From contig JAJYBI010000013.1 of NCBI GenBank assembly GCA_021779095.1, positions 20,281 to 84,280 of the forward strand: DNA of 64,000 nt. Reading direction: 5' to 3'. Both the position numbers and the translations under genes were made by a program. The stretch is from Deltaproteobacteria bacterium (GTDB lineage: Bacteria > Desulfobacterota > Desulfuromonadia > Geobacterales > JAJYBI01). This document shows positions 31,343 to 41,696 of the stretch, one piece after another; the stretch's first letter is position 1, and the number at the start of each line of letters is the position of its first letter. A model generated the notes under the pieces. That model ran no database searches. It was not told the origin of the DNA and was given only the letters and a program-made list of their open reading frames with translations.

Positions 31343-33139
31343 TCAGAATGCGAGGCACCCGCATCCGCCCCGGGCGTGCCTCCCGCCGTGGCGAAACGTA
31401 CGGGCCGCGGCCGCCGCACGCGGCAACCGCTCCGACCGGCTCCAGGCTCCGCCGAAGCTTGTAACGGGCGACCAGCCGGGGCTCGCCGGCGGCAGCGGCG
31501 GCGCCAGTGAGGTAAACTCGCCGGCACCGTGGACGATCCGTCCCCCCATGACCGTGAGAAGTGACTCGATCCCGCCGATTTCCTCCTCGGGGACGGCGAA
31601 GTAGTCCGCCGAAAGCACCGCCAGGTCCGCCAGCCGTCCCGCGGCGATCCGTCCCTTCAGCCCCTCGTCGCCGGAGAACCAGGCGCTCCCCTCGGTGTAG
31701 AGGCGAAGCGCCGTGGTCCGGTCGAGGCGGTTCCGCACGTCGTACAGCTTCAGCCCGCCCACGGTCCGGCCGGATACGAGCCACTTAAGCGACACCCACG
31801 GATTGTAGCTGGCAACCCGGGTGGCGTCGGTTCCCGCCCCCACCGGTATTCCCATGGCGAGCATCCGGGCGACCGGCGGGCTGCGCCGTGCCGCCGCCGC
31901 ACCGTACCGTGCCACGAAGTATTCACCCTGGAACGCCATCCGGTCCTGGATGGCGATGCCGCCGCCGAGCCGCGTCACCCGTTCCAGGTTCTTATCCGAG
32001 ATGGTCTCGGCATGGTCGAAGAACCAGCGCAGCCCCTGAAACGGCACCTCCCGGTCGACCCCCTCGAACACGTCCAGGAACCGGCCGATGGACTCGTCGT
32101 AGGTGGCATGGAGCCTAAACGGCCAGCGCTTTTCGGCGAGGAGCCGCACCACCTTCTGCAGCTGCGCCTCCATGGTGGGGAGCAGCTCCGGCCGCGGTTC
32201 CGGGAAGTCCTCGAAATCGGCGGCGGAGAAGACGAGCATCTCGCCGGCGCCGTTCACCTTGAAGGTATCGCCCCCCTCTCCCGGCGCGGTCATCCCGGTC
32301 CAGCGGGCGAAGTCGTCGTACTCACCGCCGGGGCGCTGGGTGAAGAGGTTGTAGGCGATACGCAGGGTGAGTTCGTCCCGCCGCGCCAACTCCCCGATCA
32401 CGTGATAGTCGTCCGGGTAGTTCTGGAAGCCGCCCCCGGCGTCGATGGCGCTCGTGAGCCCGAGCCGGTTCAGCTCCCGCAGGAAGAGACGGGTGGAGTT
32501 CAGCTGGTCGTCAAACCCCAGTTTCGGCCCTTTGGCCAGGCTCGCATAGAGGAGCATGGCGTTGGGGCGGGCGATGAGAAGCCCCGTGGGGTTGCCCGCC
32601 CGGTCCCGCCGGATCTCGCCTCCCGGCGGGTCGGGGGTGTCTTTCGTGTACCCCAGGACACGCAGGGCGGCACCGTTCACCAGCGCCCGGTCGTACAGAT
32701 GCAGCACGAACACCGGCGTGTCGGGGGAGACCCCGTTGATCTCCTCCAGGGTCGGCAGCCGTTTTTCTGCGAACTGGAACTCGCCCCAGCCGCCGATCAC
32801 CCGCACCCACTGGGGAGGCGGCGTGCGGCGCGCCTGGTCGCGAAGCATCGCCAGCGCCAGGGACAGGGACGGCACCCCGTCCCAGCGCAGCTCCATGTTG
32901 AAGTTGAGTCCGCCCCGGATGACGTGGATATGGGAGTCGTTGAGGCCGGGAACGACGGTATGGCCATTCAGGTCGATCACCCGCGTGCCGGCCCCCCGGT
33001 ACGGCTCTGTGTCCCGTTCGCTGCCGACGGCGACGAACCGGCCGCCGTCGATGGCAACGGAGGTCGCCGCCGGCACCATCGGGTTCAGGGTGGTAATACG
33101 TCCGTTGGTAAGTATGGTTTCTGCAGAGGCGGCCGTCAT
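31343..33139 (-). CDS. Amidohydrolase family 3 protein (YtcJ-like)
   Basis: A 598-residue metal-dependent hydrolase. The N-terminal beta-sandwich is ETILTNGRITTLNPMVPAAT, followed by VVPGLNDSHIHVIRGG with the first HxH metal ligands. Later metal or catalytic positions include FRLHATYDESI and FDHAETISD, and VGAGTDATRVASYNPWVSLKWL is characteristic of the YtcJ group. No signal peptide is obvious. These enzymes hydrolyse amide bonds of mostly unknown substrates. The C-terminal tail (after about residue 560) is rich in Arg, Ala and Pro with RGGCGCLAF at the end, which is unusual and may be poorly conserved. Confidence 0.88.
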   Translation of the reverse strand: MTAASAETILTNGRITTLNPMVPAATSVAIDGGRFVAVGSERDTEPYRGAGTRVIDLNGHTVVPGLNDSHIHVIRGGLNFNMELRWDGVPSLSLALAMLRDQARRTPPPQWVRVIGGWGEFQFAEKRLPTLEEINGVSPDTPVFVLHLYDRALVNGAALRVLGYTKDTPDPPGGEIRRDRAGNPTGLLIARPNAMLLYASLAKGPKLGFDDQLNSTRLFLRELNRLGLTSAIDAGGGFQNYPDDYHVIGELARRDELTLRIAYNLFTQRPGGEYDDFARWTGMTAPGEGGDTFKVNGAGEMLVFSAADFEDFPEPRPELLPTMEAQLQKVVRLLAEKRWPFRLHATYDESIGRFLDVFEGVDREVPFQGLRWFFDHAETISDKNLERVTRLGGGIAIQDRMAFQGEYFVARYGAAAARRSPPVARMLAMGIPVGAGTDATRVASYNPWVSLKWLVSGRTVGGLKLYDVRNRLDRTTALRLYTEGSAWFSGDEGLKGRIAAGRLADLAVLSADYFAVPEEEIGGIESLLTVMGGRIVHGAGEFTSLAPPLPPASPGWSPVTSFGGAWSRSERLPRAAAAARTFRHGGRHARGGCGCLAF

Positions 33140-33205
33140 GAGGGCACCTTCCTTTCTTACCGCTCCCCGCGACTACGCGCGGGAACCGTCAGCCGGACCG
33201 GACCG

Positions 33206-33637
33206 TCACGGCTTTTTCCCAATTATCGCCCCGGCAACCACAGCGGTGATGATGCCGTACGGCAGATTCACCAGCAGCAGGTAGACGGTGAACAATATCC
33301 CGCCGTGCATGAGTCCGAAATACCCCGCGCCGCGCATGGGGAGGAAAACGATGTACAGCGCCAGCACCGGCGCGAGGACATAGAGAAATCCGACGAGGTA
33401 CAGCCGTTTCCAGGCGGCCTTTATGATAAAGCCGAACGGGATACCCCACAGTCCGCCCCAGAAGAGCGGCCGATATATCTCCGGCGCCTTCAGGGAGGCC
33501 GGGGCCATGACCCCGAATGCAGCACTGATTCCCGCGCCGAACAGAATGAGGCTGAAAAGGACTACGGCCAGGCCACCCAGAACCCCGGCAGTGAAACAGA
33601 TTGCCAACCGCTGCAGAAGCGTCAGTCCATTTTCCAT
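33206..33637 (-). CDS. Small multi-pass membrane protein of unknown function
   Basis: A 143-residue product from ATG 33637 (MENGLTLLQRLAICF), preceded by AAAGGGGGCAACACG; the 33-residue ORF-track extension is charged and unlikely. Four hydrophobic segments are visible: about 8-38, 52-68, 75-95 and 105-140, with conserved-looking YRPLFWGGLWGIPFGFIIK and MRGAGYFGLMHGG. I do not recognise a family. It lies 66 bases upstream of the amidohydrolase on the same strand, so it may be the first gene of that transcript. Confidence 0.75.
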   Translation of the reverse strand: MENGLTLLQRLAICFTAGVLGGLAVVLFSLILFGAGISAAFGVMAPASLKAPEIYRPLFWGGLWGIPFGFIIKAAWKRLYLVGFLYVLAPVLALYIVFLPMRGAGYFGLMHGGILFTVYLLLVNLPYGIITAVVAGAIIGKKP

Positions 33638-33932
33638 CGTGTTGCCCCCTTTGCCTGTTTTCCGGGATTGCCGGGCGGACCGTTTTTCGCTTCCGGGCGG
33701 TTTCTCCCCTTTATCCCCTTCACACGGCGCCGTCACCTGACTGGTACGGCGCGGAATGCGGCCTTCCCGCTCATCATGCGGGTTTCAACCCTGCGGCGCA
33801 CGCCGCATGCATCTCAGACGTGCACCACCTGCCCCCCGTTTACCTCCTGTTGCAAGTATATGCCTGTCGTTCATGAATGCGACAAGGAATCTGTCCGGAC
33901 CGTTCCTGTCGGCCGGCAACGTCTCGACCGGT

Positions 33933-34409
33933 TCAGGACGCGTTTCCCCCGCCGCTTGGGTCCGGCCGGCACTCCAGCGCCGCAACCTTGGCAAGGCGCC
34001 GCACGTGGCGTTCGGCGCCGCTGAAACTGGCGGCCAGAAAGCTGCAGACGAGTTCCCAGGCCTCGGCATAGCCGACGACCTGGCTCCCGAGACAGATCAC
34101 GTTCATTGCGTCGTCTTCAACCCCCTGATGGGAAGAATATCCGTCATGGATGAGGGCGGCCCGCACCCCGGCCACCTTGTTGGCGGCAATCGCCGCACCC
34201 ACCCCGCTGCTGCAGAGCGCGATCCCCCGCGCCACGCTCCCGGCCGCGACCGCCCTGGCAAGGGGGATGATGAAGTCAGGGTAGTCATCCCCCGGATTCA
34301 GTTCCCATGCGCCGAAATCGGTCACGTCGTACCCTGCGCCGCGCAGGTCGACGACCATCCTTTCCTTCATGGCGAAGCCGCCATGATCGGCGCCGATGCC
34401 GATATGCAT
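33933..34409 (-). CDS. rpiB: Ribose-5-phosphate isomerase B / RpiB-LacAB family sugar-phosphate isomerase
   Basis: A 158-residue protein from ATG 34409 (MHIGIGADHGGF), chosen because GGAAGAGGAG is spaced 6 bases before it. The family core GADHGGFAMKERMV, GDDYPDFIIPLARAV, the catalytic-Cys segment LCSSGVGAAIAANKVAGVRAAL and NVICLGSQVVG is intact. RpiB interconverts ribose-5-phosphate and ribulose-5-phosphate in the pentose-phosphate route. The usual CGTG reads CSSG, a conservative change. It is separated from the heptose genes by a 297-base gap with a terminator, so it is probably transcribed alone. Confidence 0.9.
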   Translation of the reverse strand: MHIGIGADHGGFAMKERMVVDLRGAGYDVTDFGAWELNPGDDYPDFIIPLARAVAAGSVARGIALCSSGVGAAIAANKVAGVRAALIHDGYSSHQGVEDDAMNVICLGSQVVGYAEAWELVCSFLAASFSGAERHVRRLAKVAALECRPDPSGGGNAS

Positions 34410-34639
34410 CTCCATCTCCTCTTCCGACCGATCCATCGACCCGCCGATGCATCATGCGGAACAGCACCCGTCGACAAAAGACCGTCGCTCGTCATCAGCG
34501 GCCGCTCCGACGGCTGACTTCATCTGCATATAGTGTAAGACGATTATGGAGCATTTGCACATGCTCATGGGGAAGGGAAGCCATGACGGGGGATTTGACG
34601 AGCGAGGGGGTGTTGGCGGGAGGACAGCCGTCAGAACGC

Positions 34640-34664
34640 GAAAAGGCCGGATATCAGCCGGCCT
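34640..34664 (-). terminator. Intrinsic terminator after gmhB
   Basis: AGGCCGG (34644-34650) pairs with CCGGCCT (34658-34664); on the minus strand the stem is followed by TTTTCG. It ends the hldE-gmhB transcript. The rest of the 34410-34706 gap shows no gene. Confidence 0.75.
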
Positions 34665-34706
34665 CGATTTAAGCGGATCATCTGCAGATGATGTAGTGGC
34701 GCCGGA

Positions 34707-35279
34707 TCATGCCCCGCCGGCGATCCAGTGCGCCGCCTCGACGATGGAGGCGAAGACCGGCACATCGGTCGTCAACCTCGCCTTCTCCGTGGCGCCGTAT
34801 CCCGTCTCCACGAGGACCGGCCGGCAGCCGGCCGCACGCCCCGCCTCCACGTCCACCAGCTTGTCGCCGATGATGAACGACGCGAAGAGGTCGATACGGT
34901 GTTCGGTCGCCGCCTGCAGCAGCATCCCCGGCAACGGTTTGCGGCATGCGCAGACCGTACGGTATCGCTCCACCGTCCCGTCGGGGTGGTGGGGGCAGAA
35001 GTAGTAGGCGTCCACCGCCGCCCCTTCGCGGGCGAGGAGCCCGTCCATGTGGCGGTGGAGGCGGTGCATCGCCGCCTCGTCGTAGTAGCCGCGGGCGATC
35101 CCCGACTGGTTGGTCACCACCACGACCAGGAACCCCGTCTCCTTGAGAAGGCGGATCGCGGCGGGTGCGCCGGGGACGAAGACGAACTCCTCGGGACGGA
35201 ACAGGTAGTCCCGCTCCTGGTTGACGGTGCCGTCCCGGTCGAGAAAGACCGCCCGTGCCGGTGATGCCGCGCCCGTCAT
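34707..35279 (-). CDS. gmhB: D-glycero-beta-D-manno-heptose-1,7-bisphosphate 7-phosphatase
   Basis: A 190-residue HAD phosphatase from ATG 35279, 7 bases after the hldE stop. Motif I is VFLDRDGTVNQERDY, motif II VVVTNQSGIARGYY, and the zinc-binding loop YFCPHHPDG...CACRKP holds Cys/His ligands typical of GmhB. The final acidic motif is FIIGDKLVDVEAG, where the usual D-x-x-x-D is slightly varied. It removes the 7-phosphate during ADP-heptose synthesis for LPS inner core, after the HldE kinase step. It is the last gene before a terminator. Confidence 0.94.
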   Translation of the reverse strand: MTGAASPARAVFLDRDGTVNQERDYLFRPEEFVFVPGAPAAIRLLKETGFLVVVVTNQSGIARGYYDEAAMHRLHRHMDGLLAREGAAVDAYYFCPHHPDGTVERYRTVCACRKPLPGMLLQAATEHRIDLFASFIIGDKLVDVEAGRAAGCRPVLVETGYGATEKARLTTDVPVFASIVEAAHWIAGGA

Positions 35280-35286
35280 CGTGCCG

Positions 35287-36753
35287 TCACTTCCCGGAAC
35301 GGCGGATCTTCTCGATGATGTTCGTGGTGGACTTGCCGTCCACGAACTCCACCAGTTCCACCCGGCCGCCGTAGGACTCCACCACATCGTGCCCCACGAC
35401 CCCCTCGCGGGTGTAGTCGCCCCCCTTCACGAGCACCTGGGGACGGAGCGTCTCGATGAGCCGAAGCGGCGTATCCTCGTCGAAGATGACCACGTAGTCG
35501 ACGCAGTCCAGGGCGGCCAGCACGTGGGCCCGCTCCTCCTGGCCGATGAGCGGCCGCTCCGGCCCTTTGAGCCGCCGGATGGATGCGTCGCTGTTGAGTC
35601 CCAGCACCAGCAGGTCGCCGAAGCCGCGCGCCTTCTGCAGGTACTTCACGTGCCCCACATGGAGCAGGTCGAAGCAGCCGTTGGTGAAGACGACCCGCCG
35701 CCCCTTGTCCTGCTCGGCGGCGATGATACCGGACAGCACGTCCAGGTTCTTGATCTTGGAGTCGCTGTCCCGGTGGCCGTGCCCGACCTCTTCCACGATC
35801 TCCCGGGGGGAGACGGTGGAGGTCCCCACCTTCCCCACCGCAATCCCTGCGGCGATGTTCGCGAGCATTGCGGCATCGGCGAACATCCGGCCGCCGGCCA
35901 GGGCGAGACTGAACATGGAGAGGACCGTGTCGCCGGCACCGGTTACGTCGAATACCTCACGGGCGGTGGTGGGGATATGGGTGACCGTACCGTCCCTGAG
36001 GAAGAGGGACATCCCCTCCTCGCTCCGGGTGATGAGGAGCGCTTCCAGGTCCACCCTGTCCAGGAGCGTCTTGGCCGCACGAACGAGGCTCTCTTCGCCG
36101 GTGATGGCGACGCCGGAGGCGATCTCCGCCTCGCGCCGGTTCGGGGTGAGGATCGTCGCCCCGCCGTACTTGCCGAAGTCGTTACCCTTCGGGTCCACCA
36201 GTACCGGTATATGCAGGGCGCGGGCGATACCGATGATCTCCGCCAGCAGCCGCTCGGTGAGGACCCCCTTGGCGTAGTCCGAGACGAGGATCGCCCGGAA
36301 ACTGGGACCCTTCTCCCGCAGATAGGCGCAGATCCGGTCCTCAAACTCGCTTGAAACCGGCTGTTTCGTCTCCCGGTCGATCCGGACGATCTGCTGATTG
36401 GAGGCGAGCACCCGGGTCTTCTTGCTCGTGGCCCGCATCGGGTCTTCGTACAGGCCGTCCGTATCCACCCCCATGCCGGTAAAGACGTGACGCAGGACGG
36501 TGCCATTGTCATCGGCGCCGATGACGCTGCAGACCGATACGCGGCAGCCGAGGGAGACGAGGTTGTTCACCACGTTGCCGGCGCCGCCGAGCCGCAACTC
36601 CTCGCGGGTCACATCCACCACCTGCACCGGCGCCTCGGGAGAGATACGCTCCGTCTTCCCCCACAGGTACTCGTCCAGCATCAGGTCCCCGATAACGAGG
36701 AGCGTCAGCTCCGACGCCTGGATGAACAGGGATTCCACATCCTTACGTTCCAT
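35287..36753 (-). CDS. hldE: Bifunctional heptose-7-phosphate kinase / heptose-1-phosphate adenylyltransferase
   Basis: A 488-residue fusion from ATG 36753 ([10 protein letters not shown]), with GAGGTAATTC upstream. Residues about 1-325 are a ribokinase-fold kinase, with [27 protein letters not shown] and [18 protein letters not shown] (catalytic D). Residues about 350-488 are the nucleotidyltransferase, with [19 protein letters not shown] (HxGH) and [20 protein letters not shown]. It carries out the kinase and adenylyl-transfer steps of ADP-heptose synthesis. gmhA lies upstream and gmhB directly downstream, so the route from sedoheptulose-7-phosphate is encoded here except for the final HldD epimerase, which is not in the window. 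Confidence 0.97.
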   Translation of the reverse strand: MERKDVESLFIQASELTLLVIGDLMLDEYLWGKTERISPEAPVQVVDVTREELRLGGAGNVVNNLVSLGCRVSVCSVIGADDNGTVLRHVFTGMGVDTDGLYEDPMRATSKKTRVLASNQQIVRIDRETKQPVSSEFEDRICAYLREKGPSFRAILVSDYAKGVLTERLLAEIIGIARALHIPVLVDPKGNDFGKYGGATILTPNRREAEIASGVAITGEESLVRAAKTLLDRVDLEALLITRSEEGMSLFLRDGTVTHIPTTAREVFDVTGAGDTVLSMFSLALAGGRMFADAAMLANIAAGIAVGKVGTSTVSPREIVEEVGHGHRDSDSKIKNLDVLSGIIAAEQDKGRRVVFTNGCFDLLHVGHVKYLQKARGFGDLLVLGLNSDASIRRLKGPERPLIGQEERAHVLAALDCVDYVVIFDEDTPLRLIETLRPQVLVKGGDYTREGVVGHDVVESYGGRVELVEFVDGKSTTNIIEKIRRSGK

Positions 36754-36822
36754 GAATGAATTACCTCGCAAGCCGGTCGGCACCCCTCCCCTGGAGCCAG
36801 GGGTCGTGATGACCGGTGTTTG

Positions 36823-37398
36823 TCATGCTTCGGCGAAGAGCCGTTTCTCCAAGAGGTCGCAGATGATGTGAATCATGAGAATATGCCCCTCCTGGATGCG
36901 GGGGGTGTCGGAGCTCGGGACCGTGAGTGCGATGTCGACGCACCCCGCGATGGAGCCTCCGTCGCGTCCCAGGAGGCCGACGGTGCGGCAGCCCGTCTGC
37001 CGGGCCAGAGCCAGCGCCTGCTGCACGTTGGGTGAGTTGCCGCTGGTGGAGATGCCGACCACCACGTCGCCGGGAACGGCGTGCGCCTCAACCTGCCGGC
37101 TGAAGATCCGGTCGAAACCGTAGTCGTTCCCCAGGGCGGTGAGGATGGAGCTGTCCGTCGTAAGCGCTATGGCCGGCAGACCCCGCCGCTCCATCTTGAA
37201 CCGCCCCACGATCTCGGCGGCAAAGTGCTGGGCGTCGGCAGCCGACCCGCCGTTGCCGCAGAGAAGGAGCTTGTTGCCGGCCCGGTACGTCGCCGCGAGC
37301 AGCTCCACCGTCTCGGCAACGAGGGGTGCGAGCCCTGACTGCATGGCGGCGAGCACGGTCCGCTGCGTTTCCATCTGTTCCCTGATATTCTCTATCAT
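36823..37398 (-). CDS. gmhA: Phosphoheptose isomerase
   Basis: A 191-residue SIS-domain isomerase that converts sedoheptulose-7-phosphate to D-glycero-D-manno-heptose-7-phosphate, the first step to ADP-heptose. Key segments are [51 protein letters not shown] and [15 protein letters not shown], with the late HxxxD-like [15 protein letters not shown]. It lies 69 bases upstream of hldE on the same strand and probably belongs to the same operon. Confidence 0.96.
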   Translation of the reverse strand: MIENIREQMETQRTVLAAMQSGLAPLVAETVELLAATYRAGNKLLLCGNGGSAADAQHFAAEIVGRFKMERRGLPAIALTTDSSILTALGNDYGFDRIFSRQVEAHAVPGDVVVGISTSGNSPNVQQALALARQTGCRTVGLLGRDGGSIAGCVDIALTVPSSDTPRIQEGHILMIHIICDLLEKRLFAEA

Positions 37399-37436
37399 CC
37401 GTTGCCTCCATATAACCTACACACGATATCTGATCT

Positions 37437-37451
37437 CGCAACGCCGCAACG
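37437..37451. repeat. Short CGCAACGCCGCAACG repeat unit
   Basis: CGCAACGCCGCAACG in the gmhA-upstream gap matches the outer arms of the 22795-23117 element (TCACGCAACGCCGCA and its complement). It is a solitary arm-like copy, so it may be a remnant of the same repeat family. Confidence 0.5.
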
Positions 37452-37556
37452 AAATCACACCTTGTTACCCCCATACGATCGGACAATGCATTGCCGATGA
37501 CCCTTTGATTGTATGTCGCGTCGGTGCGCTCGACGCATGAGACAGTTATTCCCGGT

Positions 37557-38600
37557 TTAGCCGGTCTCGAACGACTCAACTTCCGTCGCGTCCGCCGCCA
37601 TCGTCCGCTCGAACTCCGCCAACGTCAGGACGCCGGCCATGCCGAATGCGGTGATCGCCCCCGCGGGGGTCACCGCGACGATGCCGGGCAGCTCCTCCGC
37701 CAGGCGCTGGAAGGTGCGCCGCACGGCCTTCACCTCGCCCACCATCGGCAGGAACTGCAGCCGGATGTTGTCGTGCAAAAGCGCGTAACCCGCCTGTTTC
37801 ACCAGACGGGACAGCCGGCGCGGTACCAGCACGACAAGCCGGTCCCCCCGACGGGCCGGCTGCAGGAGCAGCCGGAACAGGGCGTCACACTCCTCGGGAG
37901 TGGCGGCCGACGGCATCAGCAGGCAGTAGTTCCGTACCACGCCGTACTGCGCCGCCACACGCTCGCGGCAGCGGACGAGGTGCTCGTTCCGTCGTTCCAG
38001 CGATCCGAACTGCGGCTCGGCGCCGGGCCGAACGAACGACGACGCCCGACAGGTGAGGAATCCGGCCTTCATGGCGCGGCGCGAGTACTCCCTGAGGCAG
38101 CACTCACCGCCGTCCAGATCGGCGTCGAACCCGCCGATCGTCTCGAACACGGACCGCCGGACCAGCATCGCCGCGAACGAGCCGTGGTCCGCCTCTCCGA
38201 CGACAGGCGGTGCCTTCTTCACTCCATCGGTATCGAAACGGGGGACGATCAGCCCCGCCTCGGGACGGTCATCGGCGAGCGCCAGGAGCTGCTCCAGCCA
38301 GCCAGGGGTCACCACCGAACTCTGGCGGACGATCACGGCATAAGGCGCTTCCGACCGGGCGAGCCCCTGGTTCAGTGCGGCAACGAACCCCAGGTTACGC
38401 TGGGAGCTCAAGAGCAGCGCGCGCTCGTCGAGGGACTCCGTCACCTCTTCCAGGAAGGTCTCGGTTTCCCGTTCGCTGCCGGTATCGATGAGGATGAGAC
38501 GGGCATCGGTGGTCGTATCGATGATGCTGGCAATGCACTGCCGGGCCTCGACCGGGCGGTTCCAGACCGGAATGATTATGTCGACAGAAGGTAGGTACAT
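37557..38600 (-). CDS. Glycosyltransferase family 2 protein
   Basis: A 347-residue protein from ATG 38600 (MYLPSVDIIIPVWNRP); the ribosome site is weak. The GT-A nucleotide-sugar domain is visible as VDIIIPVWNRPVEARQCIASI, LSSQRNLGFVAALNQGLA, and RRSVFETIGGFDADL, the usual acceptor-region motif of GT2 enzymes. The C-terminal 130 residues (after about 215) do not match a family I know. It probably adds a sugar to LPS or another surface glycan, given the adjacent heptose genes. Donor and acceptor are unknown. Confidence 0.85.
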   Translation of the reverse strand: MYLPSVDIIIPVWNRPVEARQCIASIIDTTTDARLILIDTGSERETETFLEEVTESLDERALLLSSQRNLGFVAALNQGLARSEAPYAVIVRQSSVVTPGWLEQLLALADDRPEAGLIVPRFDTDGVKKAPPVVGEADHGSFAAMLVRRSVFETIGGFDADLDGGECCLREYSRRAMKAGFLTCRASSFVRPGAEPQFGSLERRNEHLVRCRERVAAQYGVVRNYCLLMPSAATPEECDALFRLLLQPARRGDRLVVLVPRRLSRLVKQAGYALLHDNIRLQFLPMVGEVKAVRRTFQRLAEELPGIVAVTPAGAITAFGMAGVLTLAEFERTMAADATEVESFETG

Positions 38601-38697
38601 GTGAAAACCGGGAAAGCACCGCCGTGCATTGCGCGGTGGTGCCGGACGGTCCGGGCGCCCGTCCGGGGGGGGACGGACACCCGGCATCGGGGGTAGA

Positions 38698-39783
<1,086 letters not shown>

Positions 39784-39802
39784 TTAAGCGCACCATGCTA
39801 AC

Positions 39803-39833
39803 AAAAACCCCCCTGCATGGCAAGGGGGTTTTT
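39803..39833. terminator. Bidirectional intrinsic terminator between TPM gene and mreB
   Basis: AAAAACCCCC (39803-39812) and GGGGGTTTTT (39824-39833) form a perfect stem with a T-tract on either strand. It ends the lemA-TPM transcript coming from the right. Confidence 0.9.
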
Positions 39834-39896
39834 CAAGGAACTACGGCACGTTGGATAAATTGTTTTCCCCGCCGGCGGCAGGGGAAATCGCACGTC

Positions 39897-40766
39897 CTAC
39901 CAGTCGCCGGATGCGCCGCCACCGCCGAAATCCCCGCCGCCGCCGGAAAAACCGCCACCACCTGAACCACCCGAGGAACCGCCCCCCCAGCCGCCATAGA
40001 ACGGACCGCCGAAGAAGCCACCGCCGCCGCCCCAGCCGCCACCGCCGCCGAAGAGAACGGCGAGCAGGAGTCCGAACGCGAGCCCCACCAGGGCAAGGAA
40101 CCCCAGCACGGCAAGTGAAAGGCCGGGAAAGGCGAGAAACGCCGTGAGCGGCAGCCCGGCGGCCCCGACGAGCGCTCCCAGGGGGCGGGAGACGGCACCG
40201 GCGAAGACGCAGACCACCAGGAGCACCACCAGATACGGGATCAGGGACGGGGTGCGGCCCTGCCGGCGGGACGGCGACTCTTTCGCCGTATATTCCCCTT
40301 TTACGACTGCGGCAATCGCGTTCACCCCGGCCACGACACCGCCGTCGTAGTCCCCCTGCCTGAATCGCGGCACCATCTCATCGCGGATGATCCGTCCCGA
40401 CAGAAGGTCGGTGAGTTTCCCCTCCAGCCCCCGACCGACCTCGATGCGGATCTTGTGTTCCTGTTTCGCGATCAGAAGGATGGCGCCGTTGTCCAGCCCC
40501 TTCTGGCCGATACGCCACGCCTCGGCCACCTTGATGGAGTACTCCTCCAGGTTCTCGCCGTCCAGGGTCGGGATCGTCAGCACGACCACCTGGGTGGAAT
40601 CGGTCCGCTCCAGCGCCGCCAGCTGCCGATCAAGCTGCTGCACGGTTCCGGGCGAAAGGAGCCCGGCGTAGTCGTTGACCCTCCCCGTAAGCGCCGGAAC
40701 ATCCAGGCACGACGCGGACGCCGGCAACAGCACCAGCAGAAGGAGTATGCAGATGAGTCTCTTCAC
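39897..40766 (-). CDS. TPM-domain membrane protein (YgcG family)
   Basis: A 289-residue protein with a signal peptide (MKRLICILLLLVLLPASASC), then a TPM_phosphatase-type domain (about 25-160) with VNDYAGLLSPGTVQQLDRQL and GLDNGAILLIAKQEHKIRIEVGRGLEG. Two to three membrane helices follow (about 180-235), and an extremely Gly-rich C-terminus (about 236-289) ends GGGGASGDW. This glycine tail is usual for the YgcG group. TPM proteins have been linked to photosystem II repair and, in bacteria, to respiratory complex maintenance. It is co-transcribed with lemA, a standard pairing. Confidence 0.92.
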   Translation of the reverse strand: MKRLICILLLLVLLPASASCLDVPALTGRVNDYAGLLSPGTVQQLDRQLAALERTDSTQVVVLTIPTLDGENLEEYSIKVAEAWRIGQKGLDNGAILLIAKQEHKIRIEVGRGLEGKLTDLLSGRIIRDEMVPRFRQGDYDGGVVAGVNAIAAVVKGEYTAKESPSRRQGRTPSLIPYLVVLLVVCVFAGAVSRPLGALVGAAGLPLTAFLAFPGLSLAVLGFLALVGLAFGLLLAVLFGGGGGWGGGGGFFGGPFYGGWGGGSSGGSGGGGFSGGGGDFGGGGASGDW

Positions 40767-40785
40767 GCCAAAGCTCCGAACCCCA

Positions 40786-41367
40786 TCAGAATTTCACCTT
40801 CGGTGCCGTCTGGGCCGCCTCGTCCGCCTTGTACGGCTCCTTGCGCGAGAGGTGCAAAAGAAGCGAATTGGTGAGGGAATTTGGGAAGATACGGATACTG
40901 GTATTGAATTCCTGTACCGCCTGGTTGTACCGGGTCCGCGCCACGTTGATACGGTTTTCCGTCCCCTCCAGCTGGTTCTGCAGATCCATGAAATTCTGGT
41001 TCGCCTTCAGGTCAGGATACCGCTCCACCACGACCATCAGCCGCGACAGTGCCCCCGACAGCGCGCCCTGGGCCTGCTGGAACCTCGCCAGCGCCTGGGG
41101 ATCGCTCACCAGGTCCTTCGACGCCTGGATCGAGCCGACCTTCGCCCGCGCCTCGGTCACCGCCTGCAGGGTGTCGGACTCGTGTTTCGCATACCCCTTC
41201 ACCACCTCCACGAGGTTGGGGATGAGGTCGGCGCGACGCTGATACGCGGCCTGGACGTTACCCCAGGCGGCAAAGACCGCCTCTTCCTGCGCCTGCATCT
41301 TGTTGTAGCCGCAGCCGCTCGTCACCAGCAGAACAGCCGCCATCATTGCCAGAAATATCGTGCGCAT
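40786..41367 (-). CDS. lemA: LemA family protein
   Basis: A 193-residue lipoprotein-like LemA. The N-terminal signal has lipobox VTSGC (C19). The conserved body is VQAAYQRRADLIPNLVEVVKGYAKHE, RYPDLKANQNFMDLQNQLEGTENRI and ARTRYNQAVQEFNTSIRIFP. The protein is mostly alpha-helical coiled coil exposed outside the inner membrane. Its molecular role is unknown; gene pairing with TPM/YgcG membrane proteins is widely conserved, as here (19 bases apart). The typical C-terminal 'F...APKVKF' end is present. Confidence 0.95.
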   Translation of the reverse strand: MRTIFLAMMAAVLLVTSGCGYNKMQAQEEAVFAAWGNVQAAYQRRADLIPNLVEVVKGYAKHESDTLQAVTEARAKVGSIQASKDLVSDPQALARFQQAQGALSGALSRLMVVVERYPDLKANQNFMDLQNQLEGTENRINVARTRYNQAVQEFNTSIRIFPNSLTNSLLLHLSRKEPYKADEAAQTAPKVKF

Positions 41368-41393
41368 CGTTTCCTCCCTGAAGTTGTGTGTGG

Positions 41394-41696
41394 TTATCCG
41401 GCACTCCGCTCCCGGCGCGGAAGCCGTCCGTCATCGCCGTACCGGACCTTCATGACGATAAGCAGGGCGTAACAGGCAATGGAAAAGGCGTTGGCAAGGA
41501 TGAGCGGCAGGTCGTTCAGCACGATGCCGTACACGAGCCAGAGCACCATCCCGATCGTAAGCAGCACCGGCTGCCAGATGGAAATATCCCGGGCATGACC
41601 GGTCCGCCAGGTCCTCACCACCTGGGGAACGGCCGCAAGGCTCGTGAGGGCCCCCGCCACCAGGCCGATACCGGTAACAAGATCGCTCATCGTCAC
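41394..41696 (-). CDS. SemiSWEET-type PQ-loop sugar transporter
   Basis: A 100-residue protein with three membrane helices. The SemiSWEET pattern is complete: GLVAGALTSLAAVPQVVRTWRTGHARDISIWQPVL followed by GMVLWLVYGIVLNDLPLILANAFSIACYALLIVMK. These half-size SWEET homologues dimerise and carry small sugars by facilitated diffusion. The GTG at 41696 overlaps the trmJ stop (GTGA), with GGGGAAAAA upstream; an alternative ATG lies 6 bases later (41690). Coupling to a tRNA methyltransferase gene has no obvious functional reason. Confidence 0.92.
   Translation of the reverse strand: MTMSDLVTGIGLVAGALTSLAAVPQVVRTWRTGHARDISIWQPVLLTIGMVLWLVYGIVLNDLPLILANAFSIACYALLIVMKVRYGDDGRLPRRERSAG

Noticed and set aside
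32012-34024. Plus-strand ORF of 670 aa
   Set aside because: Antisense of the amidohydrolase and small membrane protein; no domain is recognisable and it crosses several gene boundaries.
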